From positions 558,001-622,000 of the forward strand of contig NZ_CBDDJA010000002.1 in the NCBI RefSeq assembly GCF_965229315.1: 64,000 nucleotides of DNA, in the 5' to 3' direction. The stretch comes from Pelomonas sp965229315 (GTDB lineage: Bacteria > Pseudomonadota > Gammaproteobacteria > Burkholderiales > Burkholderiaceae_C). This document shows positions 17,510 through 25,221 of this stretch, piece after piece (position 1 is the stretch's first letter; each line of letters opens with the position of its first letter). Below the pieces are notes generated by a model. The model did not search any database and had not been told where the DNA came from. It worked only from the letters and a program-made list of their open reading frames with translations. A program made the position numbers and the translations under genes.

Positions 17510-18895
17510 TCACGCCGGCAGCACGGCTTCCGTCGTCAGCACCTCGCCGCGCAGCGAGTGTGCGAAGGCGGTGGTGATGCGCACGTCCACCAACTGGTTC
17601 ATCAGCCGCGGCGAGCCCGCGAAGTTGACGATGCGGTTGCACTCGGTGCGGCCCATCAGCTCGGACGCGTCCTTGCGGGCGTTGCCGGTGACGAGCACCT
17701 GCTCCACGCGGCCGACCATGCCCTGCGAGATGATCAGCGCATGGGCTTCGATGGCAGCCTGCAGCGCCTGCAGGCGCTTGACCTTAACCTCGTAAGGCGT
17801 GGTGTCCTCCAGCGCGGCGGCCGGTGTGCCGGGGCGCGGGCTGAAGATGAAGCTGAACGACGCGTCGAAGCCGACGTCGTGCACCAGCTTCATCAGCTTG
17901 GCATGGTCGTCGTCGGTTTCGCCGGGGAAGCCGACGATGAAGTCGCTGGCCAGGCGCAGGTCCGGGCGGATGGCGCGCAGCTTGCGCACGATGCTCTTGA
18001 ACTCCAGCGCCGTGTAGCCACGCTTCATCGCCATCAGGATGCGGTCGCTGCCGTGCTGCACGGGCAGGTGCAGGTGGTTCACGAGCTGCGGGATCTTGCC
18101 GTAGGCCTCGATGAGGCGCGGACTGAACTCGTTGGGGTGGCTGGTCGTGAAGCGCAGGCGGCGGATACCGGGGATCTCGGCGGCGTACTCCAGCAGCAGC
18201 GCCAGGTCGGCGAACTCGGCCGTGTCACCCATCCTGCCGCGGTAGGCATTGACGTTCTGGCCGAGCAGGTTGATCTCCATGACGCCCTGGTCGGCCAGGC
18301 CGGCAATCTCGGTCAGCACGTCGTCGAAAGGCCGCGAGACCTCCTCGCCGCGGGTGTAGGGCACCACGCAGTAGCTGCAGTACTTGGAGCAGCCTTCCAT
18401 GATGGAGACGAACGCCGAGGCGCCCTCCACCTTGGCCGGCGGCAGGTGGTCGAACTTCTCGATCTCGGGGAAGGATATGTCCACCTGCGGGCGGCGCTGC
18501 GCGCGGCGGGCGTCCAGCATGGCGGGCAGGCGGTGCAGCGTCTGCGGGCCGAACACCACATCCACATACGGCGCGCGCTCGATGATGGCGGCGCCCTCTT
18601 GAGAAGCCACGCAGCCGCCGACACCAATCATCACCCCCTTGGCCTTCAGGTGCTTCACGCGGCCCAGGTCGCTGAACACCTTCTCCTGCGCCTTCTCGCG
18701 CACCGAGCAGGTGTTGAACAGGATGAGGTCGGCGGCCTCGGGGTCGTTCGTCGGCTCGTAGCCTTGCGCAGCGCCCAGCACGTCAGCCATCTTGTCCGAG
18801 TCGTACTCGTTCATCTGGCAGCCGAAGGTCTTGATGTAGACCTTCTTGGCGGGCTCACCCGTCTCGCGGGCGTGGTCGTCGTTGTGCTCGTTCAT
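17510..18895 (-). CDS. miaB: tRNA-2-methylthio-N6-isopentenyladenosine-37 synthase
   Basis: MiaB is a radical-SAM methylthiotransferase that adds 2-methylthio to isopentenyl-A37 of tRNAs. The 461-residue product has the three N-terminal cluster cysteines (FGCQMNEYDSDK; NTCSVREKAQ; GGCVASQEG), the radical-SAM motif EGCSKYCSYCVVPYTRG and a C-terminal TRAM domain (GRVEQVLVTG; GRTECNRIVNF). The ATG at 18895 overlaps the preceding gene's stop and is preferred to a GTG at 18907. Confidence 0.95.
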   Translation of the reverse strand: MNEHNDDHARETGEPAKKVYIKTFGCQMNEYDSDKMADVLGAAQGYEPTNDPEAADLILFNTCSVREKAQEKVFSDLGRVKHLKAKGVMIGVGGCVASQEGAAIIERAPYVDVVFGPQTLHRLPAMLDARRAQRRPQVDISFPEIEKFDHLPPAKVEGASAFVSIMEGCSKYCSYCVVPYTRGEEVSRPFDDVLTEIAGLADQGVMEINLLGQNVNAYRGRMGDTAEFADLALLLEYAAEIPGIRRLRFTTSHPNEFSPRLIEAYGKIPQLVNHLHLPVQHGSDRILMAMKRGYTALEFKSIVRKLRAIRPDLRLASDFIVGFPGETDDDHAKLMKLVHDVGFDASFSFIFSPRPGTPAAALEDTTPYEVKVKRLQALQAAIEAHALIISQGMVGRVEQVLVTGNARKDASELMGRTECNRIVNFAGSPRLMNQLVDVRITTAFAHSLRGEVLTTEAVLPA

Positions 18896-19278
18896 TGCTT
18901 TTTCCACGTCTGGTCACCGGGGCTGAACTGCCAGCTCGCTGATTCGGCCGGTGTCCTCGGCCAGGGCTTGTTGGCAAGCTCCACGGGGTTGAGCACCCAG
19001 ACGTCCATCAGCAGCCCGCCGGGCTCGACCGTGTAGTGCACCGTGAGCTTCTGTCCCGTGAGGCCCGCCGGCGGTATCCACAGGTTGGTGTCGCCCTTGA
19101 TACGGCTGCCGGGCGCCAGCCGCGCGGGCTGGCCGTTGAGCAAGGCGTCGGGGAACTGCGTGATGACCAGTTCACCGCGCAAGGCCTGGGCGGGGAAGAT
19201 GCGGTGCGTCTGCGCGTGCGCGACAGCGCTGACCAGCGCGCTGGCGGCCAGGGCCAGCGGGAGAACACAGCGGTACAT
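18892..19278 (-). CDS. Exported protein of unknown function, upstream of miaB
   Basis: A 128-residue protein with a clear signal peptide (MYRCVLPLALAASALVSAVA then HAQ), so it is expected in the periplasm. The mature part (RIFPAQALRGELVITQFPDA; TVEPGGLLMDVWVLNP) is beta-rich without a domain I can name. The stop overlaps the miaB ATG by four bases, so the two genes are coupled although the products act in different compartments. Confidence 0.6.
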   Translation of the reverse strand: MYRCVLPLALAASALVSAVAHAQTHRIFPAQALRGELVITQFPDALLNGQPARLAPGSRIKGDTNLWIPPAGLTGQKLTVHYTVEPGGLLMDVWVLNPVELANKPWPRTPAESASWQFSPGDQTWKKQ

Positions 19279-19305
19279 GGTATTTGTCCAGTGGCTGCGG
19301 GTTGA

Positions 19306-19334
19306 AAACGAAAACGACCCGAGGGGTGCTCGGG
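19306..19334 (-). terminator. Rho-independent terminator-like hairpin
   Basis: The inverted repeat CCCGAG (19318-19323) and CTCGGG (19329-19334) is followed, read on the minus strand, by TCGTTTTCGTTTTC. It lies downstream of the PEP-CTERM gene, which ends at 19465, and upstream of the exported-protein gene. It probably ends the PEP-CTERM transcript. Confidence 0.6.
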
Positions 19335-19464
19335 CCGTGGCGCCGGGCGGGCCGGCATGGTTGCATTCTAGCGGGCGCGTCCGCCGGACGACGAACAGCG
19401 CCGCGTCCTTCGAGGCCCCGTCGCACGCGAGATCAGAGGGTAGCCGCGGGTGCGGGTGACCGCT

Positions 19465-20265
19465 TCAGCGCTGTTCCCCGCTGCTGCGGCGGCGATACAT
19501 GAAGCCGGCGACAGCCAGCCCACAGAGCAGCATCGCGGCGCTGCTCGGTTCCGGCACCGGCGCAAAGTTCAGCGAGCCGCCGCCCTGGCGGATGAGGAAG
19601 CCACCGGCGAACCCCTCGACCTGCGAAGGCGTATTGGAGAAGGCCGTCAGCGCCACCGCGTAGAACGGATCGGGCGAGCCGAAGAAGGCGGGTGCGTCCA
19701 GGGCCACCGTCAGCATGGCATTGGCCGACGGGCTGAACGTGCCGCCGCCGGTGGGGATCGTCAGCACGTTGCCGGAGATCAGTGTGCCGCTGGCCAGCGC
19801 CACCTCGCCGGCCGCGGTCTCGGTGGGCACGATGCCGGTGATGCCGAACGTTGCGGTGCCGTTGTAGCCGTACAGCGTATAGGTCAGGGACGTGAAGTTG
19901 CCGAAGTTGAAGGTCGTCGCCGGGTCGTTCACCGTCGTCGTGCCGGCGCCGGTGTAGGCGATGTACATCCCGAAAGTGGAGTTCAGGCCGGCGGGTGTGA
20001 GCGCCGTGCCACCCAACTGGAAGCCGGTGATCGGCAGGTAGCCCGACTGCGTGAACGTGCCGCCCGGGTCGATGCTGGCGGTCGAGTAGTTGGAGATCAA
20101 GATGTTGTCAGCCGTGATGGACGCCCCGTTCAGCCCGACCGCGGCAGGGTTGAACGTGAACTGCGGCAATGCAGCGGATGACGCGGCGCATGCCGTCGCC
20201 AGTGCCACGGCCACCGCGGTGCCGGGCAAGAACGCAAGTCTTAGCTTGCGGAGGGTGAATTGCAT
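19465..20265 (-). CDS. PEP-CTERM sorting-domain protein
   Basis: A 266-residue exported protein. The ATG at 20265 has an AAGGAG Shine-Dalgarno. The N-terminus (MQFTLRKLRLAFLPGTAVAV ... ACAAS) is a signal peptide. The C-terminus has the PEP-CTERM tripartite signal: VPEPSSAAM, a hydrophobic helix LLCGLAVAGFM and YRRRSS. Such proteins are processed by exosortase and go to the outer surface, often with exopolysaccharide. The body is a beta-rich NPAAVGLNGASITADNILIS-type domain. The presence of this signal is one reason for placing the organism among exosortase-bearing Burkholderiales. Confidence 0.85.
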   Translation of the reverse strand: MQFTLRKLRLAFLPGTAVAVALATACAASSAALPQFTFNPAAVGLNGASITADNILISNYSTASIDPGGTFTQSGYLPITGFQLGGTALTPAGLNSTFGMYIAYTGAGTTTVNDPATTFNFGNFTSLTYTLYGYNGTATFGITGIVPTETAAGEVALASGTLISGNVLTIPTGGGTFSPSANAMLTVALDAPAFFGSPDPFYAVALTAFSNTPSQVEGFAGGFLIRQGGGSLNFAPVPEPSSAAMLLCGLAVAGFMYRRRSSGEQR

Positions 20266-20705
20266 GGGAACTCCTTGATCTTCGCCGGCACGATGTCGAC
20301 GTGCGGCGAGTACACCGTCGGGTGCGCAGCGAGTCGGTGCGTACGCCCACATAGGGCCACGCAGGGCGGATGAGAGGCGAACCAGTTGATGCGAGGTGTG
20401 CCGCAGCGGCAACCGCTGACCGTCAGAGCGCAGTCGCGGCGCTCGTGACGAGCCCAGGCTTGCAGGCAAGCGGCGCGAGTCGATGAACTGCCGGCCGGGA
20501 TGCCGCTGGACGGCATCGACCCAATGAGAAAAGCCCGCAGGGCGGTGGGGAGTAGCGTTTGGCTGGCGGGATTTTCCGACACTTCAAGTTGATCTGGCTG
20601 GACCGTGGCTCGACCTGATTCGCGGATGATGGGTTGTTCCGTCTGCCAGCGGGGCCTGGTCTTGAGCTCGCGGCCATAGGTTCAGCAAAATGGTGTGCGT
20701 CTTCG
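20266..20705. other. Gene-free stretch at the core/accessory boundary
   Basis: About 440 bases with no convincing gene. It contains the upstream region of the PEP-CTERM gene and, at 20526-20543, a short stem (GCCC/GGGC) followed on the minus strand by TTTTCTC, a weak terminator-like signal. Core genes lie to the left and accessory genes to the right, so an insertion boundary may lie here. I see no tRNA or clear attachment repeat. Confidence 0.4.
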
Positions 20706-20797
20706 ATTGAAGTACGGATCGACGATTAAGTGATCGTTCTGTACTTCAAATTTGTCGACAGCCATTGCGGCTGCTATCATTGAAGCATGAATCGACG
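20706..20797 (+). promoter_or_regulatory. Operator-like repeats upstream of the AbiE-type pair
   Basis: Three related elements surround the promoter. ATTGAAGTACGGATCGACG is at 20706-20724. A similar copy, ATTGAAGCATGAATCGACG, is at 20779-20797 in the same orientation (16 of 19 identical). An inverted copy is centred near 20741-20751; TTGAAGTAC (20707-20715) and GTACTTCAA (20741-20749) form a perfect 9-base inverted repeat. In studied AbiE systems the antitoxin AbiEi represses its operon by binding inverted repeats in the promoter, so these are the expected binding sites. Confidence 0.6.
20752..20780 (+). promoter_or_regulatory. Sigma-70-type promoter of the AbiE-type operon
   Basis: TTGTCG (20752-20757) and TATCAT (20775-20780) are separated by 17 bases, a good match to a housekeeping promoter, 32 bases before the first ATG. 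The promoter lies between the repeat copies described in the neighbouring entry, so a bound repressor would block it. Confidence 0.6.
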
Positions 20798-20811
20798 CCT
20801 ATGTCGGCGAT

Positions 20812-21651
20812 ATGGACTTCAATTTGACAGGGAGGGGCGCGGTGGCTGTTGAACTGGAACTGGCGTTGGTGCGCGAAGCGCTTCAGACCCGGCTGCTCGT
20901 CGAGTTGATGAGCAACGCCATGCACAAGGAGCTTGTGCTGAAGGGCGGCATGGCCATGCGGGCTGTCCATGGCAGTGTGCGCTACACCAAAGACATCGAC
21001 CTGGATGCCGATGAGCGTGCGTCCAAGGAGCGGATCCAGGGCGTCGTGCGGCGCTCCATCGAGCGAGCTGTGTCATCTGGGCTGATTGCCAATGCGCTGG
21101 TCACCGCCCCGAAGCAGACCGACACCACCTTGCGCTGGAAGATCACCGGCACCCAGCCCAACAGCACGGCACCGATGAACCTGACGGTCGAGGTTTCCCG
21201 CCGGCCCAAGTTGATCGAAGGCCATGTGGTCGAAGTGCCCCTGGACAAATCATTCAACCAGACCGGGCGCGATGTGCGAGTGCAGGTACTGGACTCGCAA
21301 CACATTGCCGTGACCAAGGTCCTGGCCCTGACAGATCCGATGCGGATGGCGCCACGCGATCTGTTCGACCTGAACGTCTTGCTCGAGGCCGGTGTCGAGG
21401 ATCCAGGGCCACTGCTGGCGCAGATGCCTGACGCCAAGCAGCGTCTGCCGCTGATCATGGCTGAGCTGTGGCCGAAGATCGAGGCGATGAGCTACGAGCA
21501 GTTCCGCACCGAGGTCGTGCCCTACCTACCCACCGAAGTTGGCCAGGCCATCGACAGCGAGGCATTCGACGCCATGCGTGTGGATGTCGGTGTTGCCGTG
21601 GAGCAGTGGCTGCAGACCGCTGCCGCTGCATCGCTGGAGGCCGGGTCATGA
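20812..21651 (+). CDS. AbiEii/AbiGii-type nucleotidyltransferase toxin
   Basis: A 279-residue protein of the AbiEii family, nucleotidyltransferase-fold toxins of type IV toxin-antitoxin and phage-abortive systems. The signature is LVLKGGMAMRAVHG followed by RYTKDIDLDAD, holding the GG and D-x-D metal/nucleotide motif. Downstream, HIAVTKVLAL and APRDLFDLNVLLEAG fit the family's conserved K and D/FD motifs. The ATG at 20812 is given; GTG 20842 with AGGGAGG seven bases upstream is a good alternative and would drop ten residues. Its stop overlaps the next ATG. The usual order (antitoxin first) is reversed here. Confidence 0.8.
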   Translation: MDFNLTGRGAVAVELELALVREALQTRLLVELMSNAMHKELVLKGGMAMRAVHGSVRYTKDIDLDADERASKERIQGVVRRSIERAVSSGLIANALVTAPKQTDTTLRWKITGTQPNSTAPMNLTVEVSRRPKLIEGHVVEVPLDKSFNQTGRDVRVQVLDSQHIAVTKVLALTDPMRMAPRDLFDLNVLLEAGVEDPGPLLAQMPDAKQRLPLIMAELWPKIEAMSYEQFRTEVVPYLPTEVGQAIDSEAFDAMRVDVGVAVEQWLQTAAAASLEAGS

Positions 21652-22493
21652 GTTCAGGCCTGATGCCCGCCAACCTTGAGCGATCTGACCTCCAGGTGGA
21701 CAGACCCGTCGGCGATTGGAAGTTCAGATTGCTGGGTGGCCTTGCCACATCTGGGGCGCCGAGGATCTTCACGGCCGCCGTGTTCCACAGCCTTGTGCTT
21801 CGGTACCGCCCGGGGGCATCCACGAGCACGGCGCGACTGCTTGCCAGTTCGCTGGTGCAAGCCGGCGCGCTGCGGCGCGTTGCGTCTGGCGTCTATCTGA
21901 ACCGGCGTTGTCTGCCGCCAGCCGAGCTGACCGAGATGGCCGGCCGCATTCGCGCTGGCGCCGTGATTTCGCTGCAGTCGGTGCTCGGCGAGTGCGGATT
22001 CCTGAACAATCCGTCTGCCATCGTGATGGCCGTGGTGCCGACCTCGGCAAGCAAACGGCCGAACCTGGGTGAGGTGAAGACGTCGGGCGGCGATGTCTTC
22101 AGGTTCTACGGCCTGGCTGAGCGCTTCTTCCCTAGCGCCGATGAAGATCGATGGGTGCTGTACCAGCCCGGTCGGCCATGCGACATGTTCCGGCCCGAAG
22201 CTGCGCTGCTGCAGTGGCTGTATCTGGCCGGCATGAAGCGCAGCACGGTCACGCCGCCGCCCACGGATGTGGATATGGGACAGCTCGACGAAGAGCATCT
22301 GAACACGCTCGCGCAGCGATGGCATTTGCAGCCTGAACTCAAGGCCTGGCACGATCACTCGAAGTCCGTCGGCTATGGTGAAGAGCAGCACAGGATCCAG
22401 GTTTCCGTCAGCGAAAAATCCCAGGCGGCAGCGGCTGCTGATGGGGCGGCTGCGCGCGAGCGTTTGTTGGCTAGGTTGGGGAAGCAGCGTTGA
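21648..22493 (+). CDS. AbiEi-like antitoxin / transcriptional regulator
   Basis: A 281-residue protein translated from the ATG overlapping the toxin stop. The N-terminal part (TARLLASSLVQAGALRRVAS then GVYLNRRC) resembles the winged-helix of AbiEi antitoxins, in which a short helical domain is followed by a basic beta-hairpin and L/YLN motif. The centre (ISLQSVLGECGFLNNPSAIV) matches the middle domain of the family, with a promoter-type sensing wing. The C-terminal 40 residues are helical and charged. Expected roles are neutralising the toxin and repressing the operon. Pairing plus fold-like features support the call; direct similarity was not computed. Confidence 0.68.
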   Translation: MSSGLMPANLERSDLQVDRPVGDWKFRLLGGLATSGAPRIFTAAVFHSLVLRYRPGASTSTARLLASSLVQAGALRRVASGVYLNRRCLPPAELTEMAGRIRAGAVISLQSVLGECGFLNNPSAIVMAVVPTSASKRPNLGEVKTSGGDVFRFYGLAERFFPSADEDRWVLYQPGRPCDMFRPEAALLQWLYLAGMKRSTVTPPPTDVDMGQLDEEHLNTLAQRWHLQPELKAWHDHSKSVGYGEEQHRIQVSVSEKSQAAAAADGAAARERLLARLGKQR

Positions 22494-22523
22494 AATCTGA
22501 TCCGCTTTCCTACGGGGCCAGCC

Positions 22524-22649
22524 ATGGACTCTTCTGCCCGCGATGCGGTGCCCTGTCAGCTGTCCGACCTTTTGGTGCGTGAGCGCATCCAACTGCGGCC
22601 TGCCACGCTTGAGCGGCTGTTCGTCACGACGGAGGCCGTCTATGACTGA
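22524..22649 (+). CDS. Small ORF downstream of the AbiE-type pair
   Basis: A 41-residue ORF (MDSSARDAVPCQLSDLLVRE...) that begins 30 bases after the antitoxin gene and overlaps the next start by eight bases. It is probably translated as part of the operon, or is the remains of a longer gene. No motif is recognised. Confidence 0.35.
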   Translation: MDSSARDAVPCQLSDLLVRERIQLRPATLERLFVTTEAVYD

Positions 22650-22767
22650 GGCCACGCCCAAAGCTGCGCGCAAGGCTTCGCCGTCCTGGCGCGAGGTCAA
22701 GACCCGGCTGGTCGATTGCGACCGTGCCGGCCTGCTCGGCTTGCTGCAGGTGTTGGCGCCGATCTAA
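22642..22767 (+). pseudogene. Truncated gene, 5' end only, cut by IS21-type debris
   Basis: The ATG at 22642 gives 41 residues (MTEATPKAARKASPSWREVK then TRLVDCDRAGLLGLLQ) with a normal-looking globular N-terminus. The frame then runs into the IS21-like end at about 22768 and stops at once (VLAPI). The start context and the sudden loss of sense at the element boundary indicate that an insertion or deletion removed the rest of the gene. Family unknown to me. Confidence 0.5.
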
Positions 22768-23030
22768 ATTTGACCCACCCTGCCGATTGAACTTTGACCC
22801 AGGGCTTGGGGCCGGCATCGGCTGATGCCGGCTGTGGACAACTGTAGCGTCGAGCCTCTTCAGCCCGCTTCGTCGCCCTTGTTGCGTCGCTCCGGCTCTC
22901 TGGCCTTGATGCGCTTGCGCGTGGCCGCCGTGGCCTGCGTGACGCGGTAGCTCTCGTTGCCGGTCTCCACGATGTGGCAGTGATGCGTGAGCCGGTCCAG
23001 CAGCGCCGTGGTCATCTTGGCGTCGCCGAA
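22768..23030 (-). mobile_element. IS21-family remnant: terminal repeats plus istB 3' end
   Basis: TTTGACCCA occurs twice, at 22769-22777 and 22793-22801, spaced 24 bases, like the multiple terminal repeats of IS21 elements. A perfect 9-base hairpin (22811-22819 / 22824-22832) follows. On the minus strand, 22860-23030 encodes the last 56 or so residues of an IstB-type helper ATPase (GDAKMTTALLDRLTHHCHIV then ETGNESYRV). The rest of istB and all of istA are missing; the reading changes abruptly at about 23030 into an IS481-type transposase. Confidence 0.7.
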
Positions 23031-23616
23031 GACGGTGCGCCGCTACGAGAAGGACCGCCCCGGCGAGCTGCTGCACTTGGACATGAAGAAGCTGGGCTGC
23101 TTCGAGCAGCCCGGGCATCGCGTGACGGGCGACCGCACGCGCAACACGCCCCGTGCGGGCTGGCAGGCGCTGCATGTGGCCATTGATGACCACTCCCGGG
23201 TCGGCTTCAGCCAGGTTCTCAGCGACGAGACCAGCCGCAGCGCCTGCGACTTCCTGATCGCGGCGCTGCGCTACTACTGCAAGCTCGGCGTGCCGGTCCA
23301 GGCTGTCATGACCGACAACGGCTCGGCCTACAAGTCCAGGCGCTTTGCCAAGCTGTTGCGCAGGCTCGGCATCAAGCACAAACGCACGCGGCCCTATACG
23401 CCGCGTACCAACGGCAAGGCCGAGCGCTTCATCCAGACGCTTCTGCGCGAATGGGCTTATGCCTATCGGTATCCCAGCTCAGACGTGCGTGCCGCTGAGT
23501 TGCAGCCCTGGATGCAGCACTACAACTTCAGCCGCCCGCACTCCGCCGTCTCCCACAATCCTCCCGCCTCCAGACTCGGCTTCGACGGGAACAACGTCCT
23601 GAGAAACTACAGCTAG
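23031..23616 (+). pseudogene. IS481-family transposase, C-terminal part
   Basis: The frame from about 23031 to the TAG at 23616 encodes about 194 residues of a DDE transposase of the IS481 type: RPGELLHLDMKKLG (first aspartate), WQALHVAIDDHSRVGF, VQAVMTDNGSAYKSRRF (second aspartate) and RPYTPRTNGKAERFIQTLLR (glutamate), ending with YNFSRPHSAVSHNPPASRLG. The N-terminal helix-turn-helix half is absent, replaced by the istB stub. The first internal ATG would give a protein lacking the DNA-binding domain, so it is not expected to transpose. Confidence 0.8.
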
Positions 23617-23617
23617 G

Positions 23618-23920
23618 GAGTGCAACAGTGCAACTGCGGCGGCGCCCGATCCTGCAACGGCTGAGCGCGCGGCCTACGGTATTGTCACTGCACCCCGCCT
23701 GGCGGGAGACCTGGCGTCGGCAATCCGGCAGGCCTGCCGCGCCCGCAACGACACCGAGGCCCATTGCCTGGCGCTTGTCGCCGAGTGCCTGACCGCGTCC
23801 CGGGCGCACCAGCTCGACCTGCTGGCGCACTTCCAGTGCGAAGTCCTGCGCGCAAGCGTGGCTAGTGCCGGCGAGCGGTCAGTTCGAACTGCACGAGACA
23901 ACACCCCACATATTTCTTGA
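23618..23920 (+). pseudogene. Open-frame fragment without a start, right of the IS debris
   Basis: After the transposase stop, a different frame stays open for about 100 codons to the TGA at 23918. It has coding-like composition (ERAAYGIVTAPRLAGDLAS; ARNDTEAHCLALVAECLTAS; HQLDLLAHFQCEVLRAS) and no in-frame ATG or well-placed GTG. It is best read as the 3' part of a gene beheaded by the insertion. Family not recognised. Confidence 0.35.
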
Positions 23921-23935
23921 CTCGTCTTGTCTCGT
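23893..23935. promoter_or_regulatory. Perfect 9-base inverted repeat, operator-like
   Basis: ACGAGACAA (23893-23901) and TTGTCTCGT (23927-23935) form a perfect inverted repeat with a 25-base AT-richer centre containing TTGACT. It lies just upstream of two small plus-strand ORFs and could be a dimer-binding operator. No regulator is assigned. Confidence 0.4.
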
Positions 23936-23966
23936 TCGCGCGGGCAAAAAAACGTGCAATGGCTGC

Positions 23967-24089
23967 ATGCCAAACGAATCCATCCACGACTGGGCCCGCG
24001 CCGCGGTGAAGACCATGCTGCTGCGCTGCGTGCTGGCCGCTGCCGAAGAGATCCGCCTGCTGGCCCGCGGCTTCGGCAAGCGCAAGTGA
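23967..24089 (+). CDS. Small ORF, unknown
   Basis: A 40-residue ORF (MPNESIHDWARAAVKTMLLR...) predicted to be mostly one amphipathic helix with a basic C-terminus (ARGFGKRK). An ATG-less extension back to 23865 is open but crosses the inverted repeat. It is followed after 12 bases by the next ORF. Existence is uncertain. Confidence 0.35.
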   Translation: MPNESIHDWARAAVKTMLLRCVLAAAEEIRLLARGFGKRK

Positions 24090-24101
24090 GTGGGCCGAGC
24101 G

Positions 24102-24350
24102 ATGCCCACCACAGAGCCTTTCATCATGGAACTGCAGCAACCCGTCGTGGTCATAGAAATGGCCGTGGACGGCTGCTGGCGGGTCAGGGTCGACGGCCTG
24201 GCCGGCGACGAGGACGGGGTTGAAACCGTTGAGTTCGCGGTGCTCGTCAAGGACCAGGGCCAGTCAGTGCCCGCCCTGGTCAGGCAGGCGACGTCACGCG
24301 CCATCCTGCTGCTCCAGCAAGCGCTGGTCGCCGGGAAGAAGGGGCACTGA
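24102..24350 (+). CDS. Small protein, unknown
   Basis: An 82-residue acidic protein (MPTTEPFIMELQQPVVVIEM...) with alternating strand-like then helical composition (DGCWRVRVDGLAGDEDGVET; ALVRQATSRAILLLQQALVA). The ATG at 24126 is an alternative start. It probably belongs to the phage-like gene set that begins here. It converges with the minus-strand operon ending at 24383. Confidence 0.5.
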   Translation: MPTTEPFIMELQQPVVVIEMAVDGCWRVRVDGLAGDEDGVETVEFAVLVKDQGQSVPALVRQATSRAILLLQQALVAGKKGH

Positions 24351-24382
24351 CTGCGATGGAGTTGCATTCCCGCACTCGCCCT

Positions 24383-24802
24383 TCAGCCCGTCGTCAGGGC
24401 CTCGGCCTCGGTCGCTGCCTTCGACCGCTCCAGCACGGTGCGGATGATTTGATCGTCGTGCCCCGTGCGATAGCTGCTCTCTGCCCTGATGCGCGCCAAT
24501 CCGCGCTCGTTGGCATCAGGCGCTATGCCGACCTCTTCGACGCTGCCTTGCTGATAGCCCTGGGCCGTTTCGGCTGCCACACAGATCTCCTCGAAAACGT
24601 CGGCAATGAGACCGAGGTGCTGGTAGGCCTTCGGGCTCTCCATGTACTGGAGGGCGAGCTTTGCCATGGACGCGATGCGTGCCAGCGTGCCGTTGGACAT
24701 CGCGTCGATGTCGATGACGCAGTTTTCAAGTTCCAGAACGCGGTACTTGAGGTCCGTGAGCGTAGGTGCGCGCTTGGCGCGCGGAGTTGCGGTGGTGCTC
24801 AC
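24383..24802 (-). CDS. Unknown helical protein, last gene of a coupled operon
   Basis: A 139-residue protein with an arginine/alanine-rich N-terminus and a helical body (LKYRVLELENCVIDIDAMSN then ARIASMAKLALQYME). The body can be aligned by eye with the C-terminal domain of the 428-residue protein two genes upstream (LRDKVRDLDQIAQDAAAQI then FALTKLTIHGLK), suggesting a shared domain. The start overlaps the upstream stop by four bases. Function unknown; probably phage or plasmid accessory. Confidence 0.55.
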   Translation of the reverse strand: MSTTATPRAKRAPTLTDLKYRVLELENCVIDIDAMSNGTLARIASMAKLALQYMESPKAYQHLGLIADVFEEICVAAETAQGYQQGSVEEVGIAPDANERGLARIRAESSYRTGHDDQIIRTVLERSKAATEAEALTTG

Positions 24803-25221
24803 TTGGAAGCCTCCGCGCGGGCTTCGCGCTGCAGGTAGTTGTTGAGGTCGTCGGACAGGTCCATCACGCCGGTGGACAGCAGTTGCTGTGCGGCCATCAG
24901 CCCATAGAACGTGAAGCCGCCGAGGCCGGAGCCCTCAGACGTGTCGCCATCCTGCGCACGGTCCGTATGGAACTGGCTGGCGCGCAGCACGTCGGCCAGC
25001 GCAACAAGCGCCACGCTGTGCTGCATGAGGCTTGCGGTGACGGCCGCCAGGTAAGAACCCTTGGGCAAGTGATCGCCAAGAACTGCCTCGAACCGTCGCG
25101 CGGTCTCGGCGTTCTCGGCGCCTTCCGCGCGGTCAGCGGTGAAGTCAGGCGGCGCGGGAGGCTGTGCGGGCGGGCTCGCGGTCGTGACTTTGGCCAGCTT
25201 GATCTTGGTGGCGGTGCTCAC
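24799..25221 (-). CDS. Unknown protein with APxF motif
   Basis: A 140-residue protein. A basic, proline-rich leader (KVTTASPPAQPPAPPDFTAD) precedes a helical body (YLAAVTASLMQHSVALVALA; LMAAQQLLSTGVMDLSDDLN). The segment APPDFTADRA recurs in related form in the upstream 428-residue protein, as a short linear motif. Both ends overlap neighbouring genes by ATGA. No family recognised. Confidence 0.55.
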   Translation of the reverse strand: MSTATKIKLAKVTTASPPAQPPAPPDFTADRAEGAENAETARRFEAVLGDHLPKGSYLAAVTASLMQHSVALVALADVLRASQFHTDRAQDGDTSEGSGLGGFTFYGLMAAQQLLSTGVMDLSDDLNNYLQREARAEASK

